DNA of 64,000 nt, from contig NC_088177.1 in the NCBI RefSeq assembly GCF_028769735.1, forward strand, positions 10,046,599 to 10,110,598. The letters run 5' to 3'. Origin of the DNA: Zonotrichia leucophrys gambelii (Eukaryota; Chordata; Aves; Passeriformes; Passerellidae). Positions within the stretch are counted from its first letter, which is position 1; the number at the start of each line of letters is the position of its first letter. The notes beneath the pieces are model-generated. The model had not been told where the DNA came from. It did no database searches and saw only the letters and a list, made by a program, of their open reading frames with translations. Positions 41,723 to 56,600 of this stretch are shown here, one piece after another. The position numbers were made by a program, and so were the translations under genes.

Positions 41723-44700
41723 CTGCAGGGAAGCACAGCTCTGTTAGCCAGGCACAGCAGGGATGGGCTCACAGGGAAATGGGCCCCTGGCAGGAGCCCT
41801 GAATCCTTACAATGAGTGCTCCAAAGCAATGGAATCCAGGGGACACTGGGGAATCAAGTGGGGAAAATCTGCCATGACCAGCTGCAGCTTAGGTGCCTGT
41901 AAGAGCTGCAGTGAGGGACGTGGGACTCCAGGGGCTCTCCAAACTCCAGGGTGGTGGGTGACAGAGCTGTGCCCACAGCTGTCAGCTCCAGCTGCAGGCA
42001 GCCCTGGAGACCCTTTGCTTTTGGTTACAATGCATTATATACTTTTCTTTTGGTTACAATGCATTAGATACTTTTCTTTTGGTTACAATGCATTATATAT
42101 TTCTCTTTGCTGAGCATCTTAATCCAGCAAAACCAATCTATACCTTAACTATTATCTATAGCCTATCATAACTACTGTAATTACCATATTCATCTTACTG
42201 TTCTCCAATCACTAAAAGTCAGTGCATTACAGTTTAAGCTAGAAGTTGTTTTTCAGTTTTCTTGCAGTAGAAAATTCTGAGACCTTTTTTCTACTTGCAA
42301 CATTTGCTGACTTGTTTGCCTGTGCTGTCTTTCTGCTTGGTAAAAACATCTTCTTGTTTGGGGTGGGTTTATCCTTTGCTCTAAGTCATAAAAACCCCTT
42401 CTAACTAACACACCTTTTGCCTTCTTGGTTAGCCAGCAAGACTGGCTCAGCAATTCTTTTCTTCTATATCAAAACTTGCTTCCATCTCTATTCCTTCTTC
42501 AGATTCTACATTCAAAAACCTTTCTGCTAAGCACACATATCTGTGAGACTTTCTTGTCAACCTTTCATCCTTCCCAACAGGTGCACACACTGCTTGCTAT
42601 TCCATAACCTCTGTATCCAGGGAAAACCACAGAATTCTGGTAGTTTGTGCTTATAAAGCAAGAAGAAATTCTGACATGGTGTGATCCCTGTGCAAGCAGG
42701 GATGCCAGGCAGACACCACATTCCTGCCATGTTATTCTGTGCCATTCACATTCTCTGAAAAATCCCTTCACCCAGGATTTTTCTCCTGGGCAGCTGAGAA
42801 GCCTCAGAGAAAAGGAAAATAATTCTTATCTCATTTGCTCCTCCTGTGCTGTGCTCATGTGGAATGTGTTTGGGGATTGTTCACCCACAGGTGATTGTTC
42901 CATTGGGTTCTGCTGGGAGTTGTTTTGGCTCTTTGGCCAATCAGGGCCAAGCTATGTCAGACTCTGGAAAGTCAGGAATTTTCATTATTATCTTTTTAGC
43001 ATTCAGTAAGTATCCTTGCTGTATTCTTTAGTATAGTATTTAATATAATATAGTATTATAAAGTAATAAATTAGCCTTCTGAGAACATGGAGTCAGATGC
43101 ATCATTCCTGCCTTCATTGGGACATTCCCTGCAAATAAAATATTATTCTCACAGGCTGGTATTAAATATGTTCCATCCAAACACACCAAGGGCCTGTGCT
43201 CCAGAGTGCATTCTGCTGCATTTCCAGCTCTCATTTTTATGTGCTGCTGGAATATAAAGCAGGAAAACCTGGGAAATGTATATACTCACACCTGTTAAAA
43301 AAGAAAACAACTAAAAAACCAATGCATGCAGTAGATGAGGAGGTTTTGAAGACTGTCCTGGTACACTGGAGATGCCTGCAAGAGCAGAAAATCCTCTGCC
43401 AAGGCTCTGCTTTTACTGGGAAGGGCACAAAATCCCCCTGCCATGACCTGTGGGATCATAGCAAGGCTTCAAACAATGTCACTTGTCAGCTCCATGTCTG
43501 CCAATGCACAAAATGATGCCTTTCAAACACAGCCCAAGTGTTCTGGCACACACCACCCAGAGCTGGACATCACAGCACACCAGGAAGGGGCACTAATATG
43601 ACCTTTTTGCCTGAATCAAGCTTCAAACACATCAATATTTCCCTGGCTCCACCAACACACTTCAAACACTTGAGATCAGCTCCCCTTGTGAAGGTTTGGG
43701 TTTCTGCTGCTGAGTGAAAGGATAAAGGTTATCCCATGGTTCAAATCCAAAAGGATCAAAGCAAATCTATGATCCATGAGAAACTCAGTGGTTTCACTTT
43801 TCAGCTGATCAGGTTGCATCACAGATGTCCATAAAAGTGCAAAGTGCTTGGAATTTCAACAGAGTTTAAAATGCAGTTTAAGGCCAGAAATCCTGTTACA
43901 AACAGGGCTGCAGAAATCCCACTCCTCCTCAGGAACAGGCTGCCTGCTCTTTTGGGGTGAAAGAGCAGCTATTTGTGTCCAATATGGCACCTGCTAAAGG
44001 CAACAGTGTGTGTAGTGACTTTCTCACTCTGCTGCAAGCACACCCATTTCCACACTCATCCAACTGCATGCTGTGTTCAAAAATGCTGTATTTTAAAATG
44101 CCATCTCCACTGCAATTAAATTCCCAAACCCAGGGAATTCCAACCCATAGATGCAGGTTATGATGGCTGTGGTGGAAACTGTACTCACTCAGGGCTTCTT
44201 GCACATTGTTTCCTGTGGGAAATGGATTTGTAGAGAACTCTCAAAGCCAGACAGAAGGCTCACATATCTCTATATAAACTTTGAGATAAGGAATGCTGAC
44301 TTAGAAATGCCATGGGGTAGGACAGACATTAAGAGAGAAATGGAACTAGAAACAAGTTTCAAAGGATGGCCTTGCAAATAAGGCTGGATACTTTGGAGAC
44401 ATAGAACTATGAAAGATGCATTGTAGAGGGAGCCACGAGGGGTAATTTTACATTACTGGCTTTAAGGCATTTACAGCATGGTGTGGCTAAAGCTGATAGG
44501 CCAAGAAACACTGACAGTGTATTGTAATTAGGAAATAGTTGAATGTATTGTAATTAAAAAATAGTTGGCTTCTGATTGTGATAACATGAATTATAACATC
44601 TGTATTGTCTCACCATTCTCATGAGACTGAAAATAGAATGAAAGTATTTAAATGCCTCTCAGTTGCCCCATTTCTGGTCAGAAAAGGGCATAATCCAAGA

Positions 44701-47641
44701 GTTTCCCACTCCTGTGTTTCTCCAAAAGATGAATGACTACAAGGAACTGAGCCCCCCTGGACACACACACAGAGCAGGGCAGTGCAGGCAGCTCAGAGCA
44801 GCCCTGGCTGCTCTGTCCCTCTGTCCCTTCATGAGTTGTTACACAGGGAAATGAGCTCTCAGCAGGGAAGGCAGAAGGCTCCAGAAAGGCTCCCTGTCAC
44901 TCCCAAGGAGCTGATGGTGTTGGCAGGATGCATTCACAGGGTGCTGTGTGTGTGTGAACAGGAGGGGCTCAGCCCAGAGCTGCAATGTTCCATCCTCACC
45001 TGCCATATGGCTCAGCACCTCCTCATTAATGGGGGGCACTTCTCTCTGGGCACAGCTGCTTATGTGCAACACTGAATAATCAGATGCAAAATAATTCAGC
45101 AGAGCAGGATGTACCCTGCATTATAAAGAGGCAAAATGCTGCTAGAAATGAGAAGGGAAAGGAGGATTCCTAACATCCCTTCAAGGATGTAACATGTCCC
45201 ACAGAAAGTGCCCTCTGTGTTTAAACAAAGATGTTTTGTTTGTACAAAGAGGTTTCATAAATAACCATTACATGAATAAACATATAAAATAAACAGGACA
45301 GGGGACAGTGATTTTAAAGGGATAAAGAGAAGGTTTCCTTTCAGTGAAAACTTCCTGCACACAAGAGAAGCACAGCTGCAAAAGGGAAGCCCTGGCACCA
45401 CCAGCCCCTCACAGTGCAAGGAGCCTGAGTGCCAAAGATGGAAGAAGAATTTCCCAAAAATGGCATCCTGCAACAATGGAAGGAGAGCCTCCACAAAGAC
45501 AGCATCATTCAGAATCCTCCAAGCCATTTATAAACCCTTCATGGACACAAGACAGCATCATTCAGAATCCTCCAAGCCATTTATAAACCCTTCATGGACA
45601 CAAGACAGCATAATTCAGAATTCTCCAAGTCATTTATAAACCCTTCATGGACACAAGACAGCATCATTCAGAATTCTCCAAGCCATTTTATAAACCCTTC
45701 ATGGACACCAGGCAACTGTTTGTGATGCTGCCTTCAGGCTAAAATAGCTCCAAAGCCAAATTGGACACAAGAACTCAGGTGATTTTTTTAAGGTTGGTCA
45801 AAATTTATGGGCTTTTGGCTTTGTTATTTTGAAGACAGATGCAGCAGGAGCCAAACCTTGACAGGTTGGCCACAGATGTGGTCTAAAATTACTAAATTAC
45901 TAATTACTAAAAGCATCTGCTGTAAGTCCACACTGGGAGAGTGATCAGAGAGGCTGTGGACAAGGGCCTGGAGTGACAGAGAAGGGAAGAACGGCTTCAA
46001 ACTGACAAAAAATAGGTTAAAATTGGGTATTGGGAAGGAATTGTTCCCTGGCAGGGTGGGCAGGCCCTGGCACAGGGTGCCCAGGGAAGCTGTGGCTGCC
46101 CCTGCATCCCTGGCAGTGCCCAAGGTGAGCCTGCACAGGGCTTGGAGCCACCTGGGATAGTGGAAGGTGTCTCTGCCATGGCAGGGGGTGGGATGGGATG
46201 AATTTTAGGGTCCCTTTCCAACCCAAACCATTCTGGGGTTCTGTAATTGTATTTAAGAGCACTTGGGGGAGGATCTGTAGAGCCTCAACCCCAGAAGAGA
46301 GTTCCACTGTGCCCTTTCAAGAGGCATGGTGAAACACACACTCAAGAACCAGGCACTGTTTCAAAAACTGACATTTGACCTGATTTGGCAGCTCTGGGAG
46401 AAGAGATTTCATTTTTTCAACTGTTTATACTACACCAAATTATGCTTATTAACTGCTTGTCTTTTATTAAGCTTTTAATTTGTAATTTGCTCAGTAATCC
46501 AAAGCAAACACAATATTTTGGTGACAGCTACCAGAGAAGCCTGGAAAAGTTCTGATGGAAACTTTCCCTAGGGAATCTTCTTTATTTATTTAAAACAAAT
46601 TATGTATAAGCATTTCCCAGAAATAAAATTTTAAAAATAGATATTAAAAAACATCCAAAGTAGATTTAGCTCATTTATTAGCCCTAACATACTCACTAGT
46701 GGTACACCCTGCACTGTTTGGCCAGTCCCTGTGCAGTTTAACACATCTGTCCCCTCACTGTGATTACAACCATGATATTGTGATGAATTTATGATCTACC
46801 TCCCCATCCTTTAGATCCACAATCCTCTAAAATTCCAGTGAAACCAGAAAATGATCACAGATAATTGCTCCTGCCCTTCCCTCTTCTGTGCTAGTAATCA
46901 TAACAGTAGTCATTCTTTTTTTTAAAGCAGCTCTATTTTAACAGAACATTATCTCAACCCTGCATTTATTACCAAGGTGAAATTCCAAATACCCTCTGCT
47001 AGGTCCTGACTTGTGGCTCTGTGGATCAGCAAAGGGGGTTCTGAGCAGCAGCAAAATGGCATTTATTAGTCAGCCAAGGCTTTAGATTTAAGAACCAGGC
47101 AGATCTACCCATTAGCCCTATGAATTATACTGCAAGGCACCTTTTCTTTCTTTCCCCCTTGCAGAAATAAGTACTCACACCCATCAACCCCCACACATCC
47201 CCTCCCATTTAAGGAGCTGAATGAAACCTTTGAGTAGTACAGAAATCTCAAGTATGAGGTGTTTTTTTTACAATTCTTGTTCCTGCCTTGCTCTCCTTTC
47301 TCTCTCATTGTTTTATTCAGCTCAGTCTCTACATGATGTGAAGAGTTTTCCAAGCTCTGTAATTAAATTTTAGCTCTCTGAACAAAGAGAGGAGTAGGGG
47401 GTGAAAAACCTGCACAAAGGAATCTCCCACAAGCTCTCTGCTTAGCAGGTGCAGCCAAAGCCACATCCATTTCCATGGATCCCAACTGTGATTTTAAAAT
47501 CCTGTGATCCCAACTTCAGATTTTAAAATTCTCCTAGACACCAAGCCACTGTCATTTTGCAAAATGATGAGGAAATGCTCGAGCAGATTTCTTAGTAGCC
47601 AAATCATAAGGTGGGGAGAAAAAGGTGAATTTTTTACTGCA

Positions 47642-47676
<35 letters not shown>

Positions 47677-50600
47677 AAAAAAAAAAAAAAAAAAACAAAA
47701 AAAAAAACCACCAAAGCCAGAACACACCACTGCTGGTATTTGGAAAAGAGCAGCATTGTGAGGAAGAAGATAAAGACTAAGGTTTGGATTTTTTATTTTT
47801 TTTAGTATCTGGACACAGAGTTAGGTTACAGAATTGGTGTGGGAAGCACTGACCTGCCTGCCAGGACAGAGGGAAGCTGCAGATACCTTCCACAGACACA
47901 GCCATTCATTGGCACATTCATCTGAGATTTCACATCGTAAGGAGGAACCATTTCCCTCAAGCTTCCACAAACTTTCTGCTGTCTGGAGAAAGATAAAGGG
48001 AGAGAAGAACTCTCTGAAGTTCCTAGAGGTGGAGCAGGCTATGGATGAGATAAATACACCTAAATCCTGCTGGTGCCCAGGCAAGAGAACTGAGCCAGAT
48101 GGGGAGAACCAAGCAGCTTCCCAAAGGAAATTGTGCCCTGGATCAGGTGCAAGCAATGGAAGGAGAGTCTCCAAAAAGACAGGATAATTCAGAATTCTCC
48201 AAGTCGTTTTATAAACCCCCTGAGGCTTGATGGAGAGGTAGGACAGGTCTCTTACTGCCATTTAACATTTCACCTGTGCTGCTAAAAACAGAGAAAATGG
48301 GAATGAACCAGGGAGCAGAGACTGCTGAGCTCAGGAGCCTCCTCTGCTCCTCCAGGGCTGGCCCAGGCTGTGGCAAAGGGTTACACAAAAGGAAAATAAC
48401 CTGAATTATCCCAATTCCTCTGAGGGCAGCCTCCTGTGAGCTGCACACACACTTGCACCATGAGGATGCCCTTCACTGCCAAGAGAGGCTCTGTCCCTGG
48501 GCTGCAGGATCTGCTGGATGAATCACAGGCCCAGAGGACATGGGAGCAGCCTGGCTCTGGCCAGAGGTTCTGCAAGCTCTGCTCCAGGAGATGATGTTCA
48601 AACCATCCTGACAGGGCAGGTGAGGCTCCCCGAGCTCAGAGTCCCTGGGAACTGCCCTGCCATATGTTCCCTTTCAAAAGCCAAGATGTTCCTAAAGGAT
48701 GCAAAGCAAAGATTCCTTTTAAGCCACTCAGCTGCCTGAAGCATCTAAAAACAAAAGCTTTTTAAAACATCTGCATTTCTTCCACATTACCTCAGCAAAT
48801 CAAACCATCTGCAAAAGCTTAATCAACTCTGCTGAACCTGAGAGAGGCTCCATCCATAATCAAAGTGTTATGGAAGATGGGGAATGGCTGCTATAAATAC
48901 TTGCAGCATTAGAGAAGTAATGCTTTTCCTATTTACATCTGTGAGCACAATTAGCAGCTGTGCTGTTGCTCATTTGCACATGCCATTTCATGCACTTTGT
49001 GCTGGCTGGGAAAAGCTTTCAAAGGCTGCTACAAGGACACACAACATAAACTAGGGAGGCAATCCAAGAAAAACCCCAGTGCAGCTCTGTACATGCAGAA
49101 ATGCTGCAGAAAAACAAAGATGTGCTCTGCCATGGCTGCCAGGGTTTCAGTGGGAACAACAAACACCAAACAGGGAGCTTGGGGGAGCAGAGGAAGTGAA
49201 GGATTTACTGCAATAAATATGGAGATAAATAAATGCAATGACTCACAGGGAGAATTGTTGTGAAAAGATGTTTTTGGACTGGGATGGAACTGTTGTTCTT
49301 AATAAGCCATTAAGCTGTAATCGGAGAGTAATAAAAACCCCACAACAAAAGTTAAACAGCTTCCAAAAAAACCACATCTAGCTTGAAAGCCTTTTGGGAT
49401 CACATTCTTTTCCAGTGTGGTAAAAGCTTGGAAAACTGAGGTTAGCCAGAGGTAAAGATCTACTTCAGATCCTCAGATACACCTTGTGGGTGCATTTAAT
49501 TAAAAGAATTCTTCAGTGTTTCATAAGCTCTCCAGAAGAAATCTGGGAAGAGATACTTGATTCAGCAGCCAGGAATAAATCTGAGTTTCTTCTTTCACCT
49601 GAAAAAGGTTAAAAGCACCATCACACTTTCATCACTGCAGTTTGTACTGTTATAAATAAAAAGCAGCGTTCACACAAATATTTGGAAATAGGAAGAGAGA
49701 TTGCAGGATGTCAAGGGCTGGTGCAGGGCCATCCATTTAAACCAGGGGATGGGGTTAAGTGGGAAACCTCATGCTGGACCAAGGACAGAGAGATCCCAGC
49801 CCACAGGAACCAAGCCCAGCAAGGATGAGCTGCGCTAATTTAGGCAACAGCATTGACTCAAATATTCTACAATGCAAACAACATAAAAAATGAGGTCCTG
49901 GCAAAGGCAGCTTGGAGCACACATGGTGAGAGCCAGCTCTGTTTGTGTCCCTGTCAGGACCAGGATGAGCAGCCCTTCTGCTCTCTGCCCTTCCCTGAGC
50001 TAAGAGCCTTCAACAAGAGCTTCTGACAAAGTCTGACACTGAACAGGCTGAAAATAAAAACTTGAATTTGCATCCTACGTTCTTGGACCCAGACCAGAAA
50101 TCAAAAGCCTGAAAAGTTCCTGGTTTTGAACCAGTACTTATTTACAGTTTCTATGGGTATAGAAGTACTTGTATCACCCCAAACTGTTTTCTGACACAGC
50201 CTTGGATCTCACCATAAACTCTCAGGAACTTCCCTTTTTCACTGTAATTTGTCACTAGGAAAGACTCTGACCTCCCAAACTTCACATCAGAGTAATTCCA
50301 AAATCGTGTGGAGGAGCTGAAAATGAGAAATCCAGTCTGAAGATGAACTGAAAACAACAAAAAATGGCAAGAGGTAATCCAAGGAGATTTTATGAAAAGC
50401 AGAGCAGAATGCAGGCAAGCAGAGCAGCTAGTGTGACAAAGTCCATAATTTTACAATGATTTATATAATGTCACTCTTTCTCTATGCCTTGAGAATTAAT
50501 AATTCACAATGAAGAAGCACCACTTCAAAGCCTTGACCTCAATTACTTCTTCAGCAATTTTAACAGCATATCTTGCTCCAGTGTGGGGAGTAAGAGCCAG

Positions 50601-53600
50601 CAGCACTGAAAATGAAAAAAATCAGAGTTGCATAGAATTCATATATGCAGCAGTGTGCCCACTAATTAGTTCAGATGTAGCTAAACAGGGAAGAGGAAAA
50701 AAGACAACAGCAAGTAAAACCCTGTGATCAGTAGGAAGCATGGACAGCCTGTGGTGTTTGAATGAAGCCTCACTCAGTGTGCAGGAGTCTGGAGCCCCTG
50801 CAGCCAGGGAATGCCTGGCACAGGCAAGGAAGGGCTCTGGCATGCAGAGACAGCAGAATGGGACTGCTCACATTCTGTGCAGACTCCCTGGCACTCTGCA
50901 CCCCCTCAGGGCTCTGCTCTGAGCTGGGGGTGCCACAGAGCCCACCTGCAGCTGGCCTGGCTCTCTGCTGCTGCTGCTGCCGCCAGTTTTGGTGACAGCC
51001 ACAGAACTGATGGAAAGACTCTGCTGCATGAAGGACAGGTGGGTGGCATCACTGCATGAGCCTTGTTCCTCTGCCAAAAACAAACACTACAAAGCAAAGC
51101 CATTGCCAAAGGTTCACCTCAGTGACACTGGGGAATGAACCTGCTCAAAGGCTGAGCTCAGCAGGCCATGAACAGTGGCAAAGAGTCACTGCCATCCCCA
51201 GAGGTGACTCTGGAAAATTCCTCCTGCAAATGTCTCAAGGATGAAGTGCTGGAAAAGCTACAGAGCAAACACCCCCTCTAATGTGATTCAGAATTATTTC
51301 ACTTGGTTCTGCTGGTCATGAGCAAGAGAACAAAGAAATGTTTCCAGCACGTCCTTTAAGTTGCATTCCATTAAAATGTAAGATTATTTTCATGGAACCT
51401 GACAGCTGCCTTGCCAAGTTTTCCAGAGGCTCCTTACTTTCATCATTATCCATAATTTTATATTTCTTCAAATTATTCTGCTGCTGTTACAAGACTATCA
51501 GACTGACAGACTCCAACTTTCATCAGAGAAGTGAAAGGACAGAAAACAGAAAAGCTTTAAAAGCAACAGTGGCACTGGGCTGACACATCTGCACACAGCA
51601 CAGATGCACCAAACACAGGAACATTTTGTTAAATCTTTGTTAAATCTTCTTCATAGTTCTTAGTCTTGGGGTATGGAGGAGAAAAACATCAGGCTTGTCA
51701 ACTCAGTATCTCCTTGACCCTCAGCTCCACAGAAGTCCTTCTGTTCCACACCTAATTGCTGTTATCTTGTACTTCAGTATGTTCAAGAGAACATTGTTTA
51801 GTTTATAATATATGGAGGGATTCCCCTCCTTCCCCATGGCAATTACACTTCTACAGTCTAGGAAACTTCAATCAAAAATTTACTTTAAACCTGAAGTGCC
51901 CTGCAGTTCTGAATCTCTCCCCACTCAAAATAATTGGCATTAATCACATTAAATTGACTGCTTCTAAAGCTAAGGCATCAACTTTCTTTTCCTTTTCACC
52001 TATTTCAGCAGCTATCTGTACCATAAGGATATTACCACCCTGATGACAGCTTTTGCTTCTCTTTTTAAAAAGATGGCCACAGACTTTAATCCCACATGAG
52101 AGAAAATTCCCCTCCAGCCCAGGCATTATAGCTGGGACTGCCAGCAGAACACAGGAAATAAATCATGGATGAGCAGCCACTCATCCTAAGCCAGTGCCAG
52201 CCATGAAGAGCAGCTCTCCCTGAGCAGCACAAGGAGAATGGTTTAAAAACCCTCTTTCTGTCGGTGTCAGAGGCTTCCCAGGAGAGGGTGGCTTAGAGCT
52301 CCTTGCCAAACACTCTTTACTCTCTTTAGCACAAGGCTGGAGGGCTGAAGTTTCCAAGATGTAACAGAGAAAAGCCCTGGGATGTAACAGAATCAGCACT
52401 GATTCAAGCCACAGGCCAACCTCAGTTCTGACAACCAGAGACAAGAATTTATTTTGCAGGCAGATGAAAAGAATAAAAAGTAAAATGTCAAGATATAAAA
52501 ACTGGTTGCTCCTTCCCTGGTGCATTTTAGCTTCTCTGGGCAATGGGAACCTTTGGCACCTGTGAGCACCAAGGGCAGCACAGCAGAGCAAAGTGGGCTG
52601 GGTTTATTCCTTCCAAAGTGATCCTGTGAGAGCACTGATAAATCAGGTGAGAGAGGCTGTCTGTGGAGGCACATCCCAGCAAGGAACAGAATGCAATTTA
52701 AATGTCAGGCTGTTAATCCAGGACTAAGATGATCCAGATGAATGCCCAGCCTCCCACTGCTCCATTGCCCTGCCCTGGGTGAATCATTTCCCTCTCCACA
52801 GCACTCCAATTCTCATCAACAAACTTCCAGCAGCTCTCCAGCCTTGAAATTTAGTTTGGTTGCCCAGCACTACAATTTGTGGACATCAGATTCTATTCTA
52901 TTCACACAAAAATAAGTGTCAAGTCTACAAATTCTGGAGTAAACCAACATTAAGCACTTCATGATACTGAAAATAAAACAGCCACCTATTTTTGTTTAAA
53001 GTTGTTTTTCAGTTTATAACAAAAGATAAATAAAAGATAAATGAAATCACTTACAATGACTGCTGAACACTAAAAGGAAAATCAGTACAAGATGAAAAGC
53101 TTAGCTTGCCTGCAGCCAATGAAGAAAAAACCCCAAATTTGCAGTGGTAAAACATCATTTTTCATTCCTGATGAAGAGAGTAAGACTTTTAAACCAAAGG
53201 ATCATCTTTTTTGCCTCCTGTTAAATCTGTCAGTGTTACCCACATATTTAAACTTTGCTGGCAGACATCTGTGAGTTTTCAAAGAATATCAAAACCAGAA
53301 TATTCCAAATCCACCCAGTTTACTGGTGAGACCTGGTTTATCCTCTCCCCTATTAAATGAAATCCCCATTTCTTTTGCCAGGGGGATTTCAGCCCCGGGC
53401 TTCACAAGCTCAATGCCACTGAAGAATCCAAAGCAGCTGTTGTTTTGTGCAGCAAGCCCTGCAAGGGCTGGGGGAGTTAAAAGGGCTGCTTTGGAGTTGA
53501 GGGTTATGTTAGATGGTGCAGGAATCTGAGAACCCCCTGAGCTCCCATTTCATTGCTGGGGAGCACACACCCCAACAGGCTCCTCTGGCCAACTTGTTTC

Positions 53601-56600
53601 TGCTGCTGCAGCTCAATAAAACACAATAAAAGCAATTGCAGGATGAAATCTCTGCAATCCAAGCACTCAGAGTGCCTGACCAGAGGCTCTGCCTCATCAC
53701 AGGAGGGCTCATGTGATAAGCACCATCCTCTGACACTCCCAGATGAAGAAACCCAGGGGGATGTTGGATTAAAGGCTCTCAACATGAAGGGCTGGTAAAT
53801 TCACTGCAGAAAATTCCTGCACAACTTGCACAAAGGCTGATTTCTTTCCCCAGTGCTAAAACAAAATCTGCCAAAATAAACGTGGCTGCCCCATCCCTGG
53901 AAGTGTCCAAGGCCAAGTTGGAGCACCCAGGGACAGAGGAAGATGTCCCATGGCAAGAGGTGGCACTGAATGGTCTGCAGGGCTCCCTCCAAACCCCACC
54001 ACTCTGTGACTCACATGGAAATCAATGTGGAGCTTACATGCTAAATGTTTTACTACTGAAATAAAGATCTTTCAAGACAGCAGGAAAAAAAAAAACAAAA
54101 AACCAAACTATTTTGGCTTGGTAGCTTTGTTACTGAATTATTCACACTGGTGACAAGGCAGGCAGGACACGATGACAAGCTGAATTTTCACACAGGTTCC
54201 TTTCAAGTCTGCCAAGACAGGCAGGAGTCCATGGAAAAGCCCCAGTCCCTGACAACACCTCACTTGGCAGCTGGAACCAATCCCCTTCTCTCCTGTCACT
54301 TTGTCAGAATGACTGCAGCCCTAACCCAGGCAAGCACCAGCACTGTGCCAGAAATAAATTCCAGAAAATCTTCTTTATTGCTGATTTCTCACTTCTTTAT
54401 GCCACGTTCAAGAGGTCAAACTTTGATGCTTTGGTTTTTTAACCCCTCAGACATAATCCAGCTCAATCTGTTCATGCCTTATGAGTACCTGGCATACCCA
54501 GCACGTTGCTCCTCCAGCAGCAGCTCAAACACAATAATAATAAAATACTTTTAAAAACTACATTCAAGGAAATGTTTTTGAAGTATTTTCTCTGTTCTAA
54601 AGCAAATTTTCCAGCTGCCTTGAGTCATCACTAAATTTGACATTTGAGCTTAAAAAATGGTAACAGTAATTTTCAGAACTCTTCGTGTATCACTGTCACT
54701 GTTTGAATACAGAACTTTACAGGATTTGTTTGGAGAAAAATTCCAGCTGGCTGTGATGGGAAACCATTGGCAAGGGTGAAAAGCCTGACAAGAGAACTGG
54801 GCTAAAAATAATGAGTGAATGAAATAAATGAGCATTATTTCTTAAAAATTCCTTAGGGAAGGCATTAGAGAAAGCAGTTTGCCATTAAAATCCCTCGGAG
54901 TGCATTCCCTGGCTGCAGTCCAATGAAGAAACATTCAGACAGAAACATGATATCAGCTTGGGTCACAGAGATATTTCACTTTTGAGCCACCCATGTGCTT
55001 TGAATACTTTGCAAAACTAAAGCATTTCAATTTTCTGTTTCTTCAGGGACCACTACCCACCAGAGAACACAGATTATCTACAATTATCTGGAAAATAAAA
55101 TACTGTTTAGAGCTATTTCTAATGCTTTTTACCACAAATAACATCTTCTCTGAAATGCACAGTGACAGGATGCAGCATCCACAGCCCATGACATTTTGGT
55201 TATTATATTTTACATTCTCTAAGTATTTTATATAAAAATGTCTTTTAGAGAATTTGGACAATTTTTTGGTGACTGCTATCCAAACAAGATGTTTTGCACC
55301 CATATTGGCCAACAATTACTACAGATCAGTGGATAATATTTCTAATTCCCAGACAGATTTAAGCCTCAAGGAATTAAGCCATAAATAAACTGAAAAATAT
55401 CAGAATCTAAGCAGTCTGGAGGTAAGGAAGTGGCAAGGAAAAGACCTGATGTCTTCTGAAGAGGAAAAATCCTGCTAAATATTCAAATATGCCTTTGAAA
55501 TAAAAATTATAAAGATAGAGGAGGTACAACAGAGAAACAAAGAAGGTACTGTAAGATCACTTAAATAAATTACTTTAAATCAGAAGATCTGAGGAGGAAA
55601 TACAGATAATGAATATTTTCTTCCCCAAACTTCCAAGTTGAATTTTATTTTGTGTTAGTTTGCCTGCTAAGAGGATCCTGTGGCACACTGGCATTTACAG
55701 CATGCTTTTCACTCAGATGTATCAAAGAGCATTTCAATCAGACTGATCTCCTGAGATAGGAAATTACATTAACAGAAGAAAACTAACTTCATCAACATGA
55801 TCAATGATGAGATAAAACAGAATCCAAATCTGAAGGTATTATTTAATTTCAAATACTTCTCTTCAGCTCTACAGAAAAATGGAATTTGAAGGAAGGCTTA
55901 AATCCAAATGTAATTATGCCCTTATTATGTATGAGCACAGAAATACAAAGGCAGGAGGATGAAAGCACAGCTGGCCAGGACTTTACTTTGGAGGAGTCTT
56001 TAGGAGGATCAGATCTGAAATGACACAGAGGCAGCGAGCTCTGGGACTCTTCAGCTGTCTGAAGGCAGCAGCAGGGCAAGGACAGAGTTACTGCAAACTT
56101 CAGCAGGGATAAACACCCCAAATCTTCCCCCTCAGATTAATAACTCAGAGAAGAAAGCACCAGGAATAACTCAGAGAAAGCACCAGGCTCTCAGATTGGG
56201 GTTGGATAAAACTTGAGGTGGGACACAGGGACAGGAATTCCTTTCCACTTGCAGATGTGCTTCCCAGGCCAGACCTAAGTGTCTGATTAAAAGCAACAAA
56301 AACAATCAACAAGGAGGAAATCAGTCTTGGCTAAACAAGCTTTACAATCCCAAGCTGCTGCTGCTTCCTGATGGCTTCAGAACTGAGGAGGCTGTGCAGG
56401 GCAAGTGGAAATTCAAATTGTGTTTCCAGAGGGATGCCTGGAGATCCTCTACAGAAAATCTATATTTATTTCTTACTTTCATCACTGACTTGCTGACAAG
56501 CTTCTCTTGCCATGGCTCACCTGCTCTCAGGAGGTCACTGGCCCAGGCCCTGATACTTTGTGCTGCTGGTTCCTGCCCAGTTCCCCAGGGGTTTCAGAGA

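Noticed and set aside
47504..47761. Lys-rich and Phe-rich frames over the A-rich run
   Set aside because: They come from the homopolymer tract, not from coding sequence.
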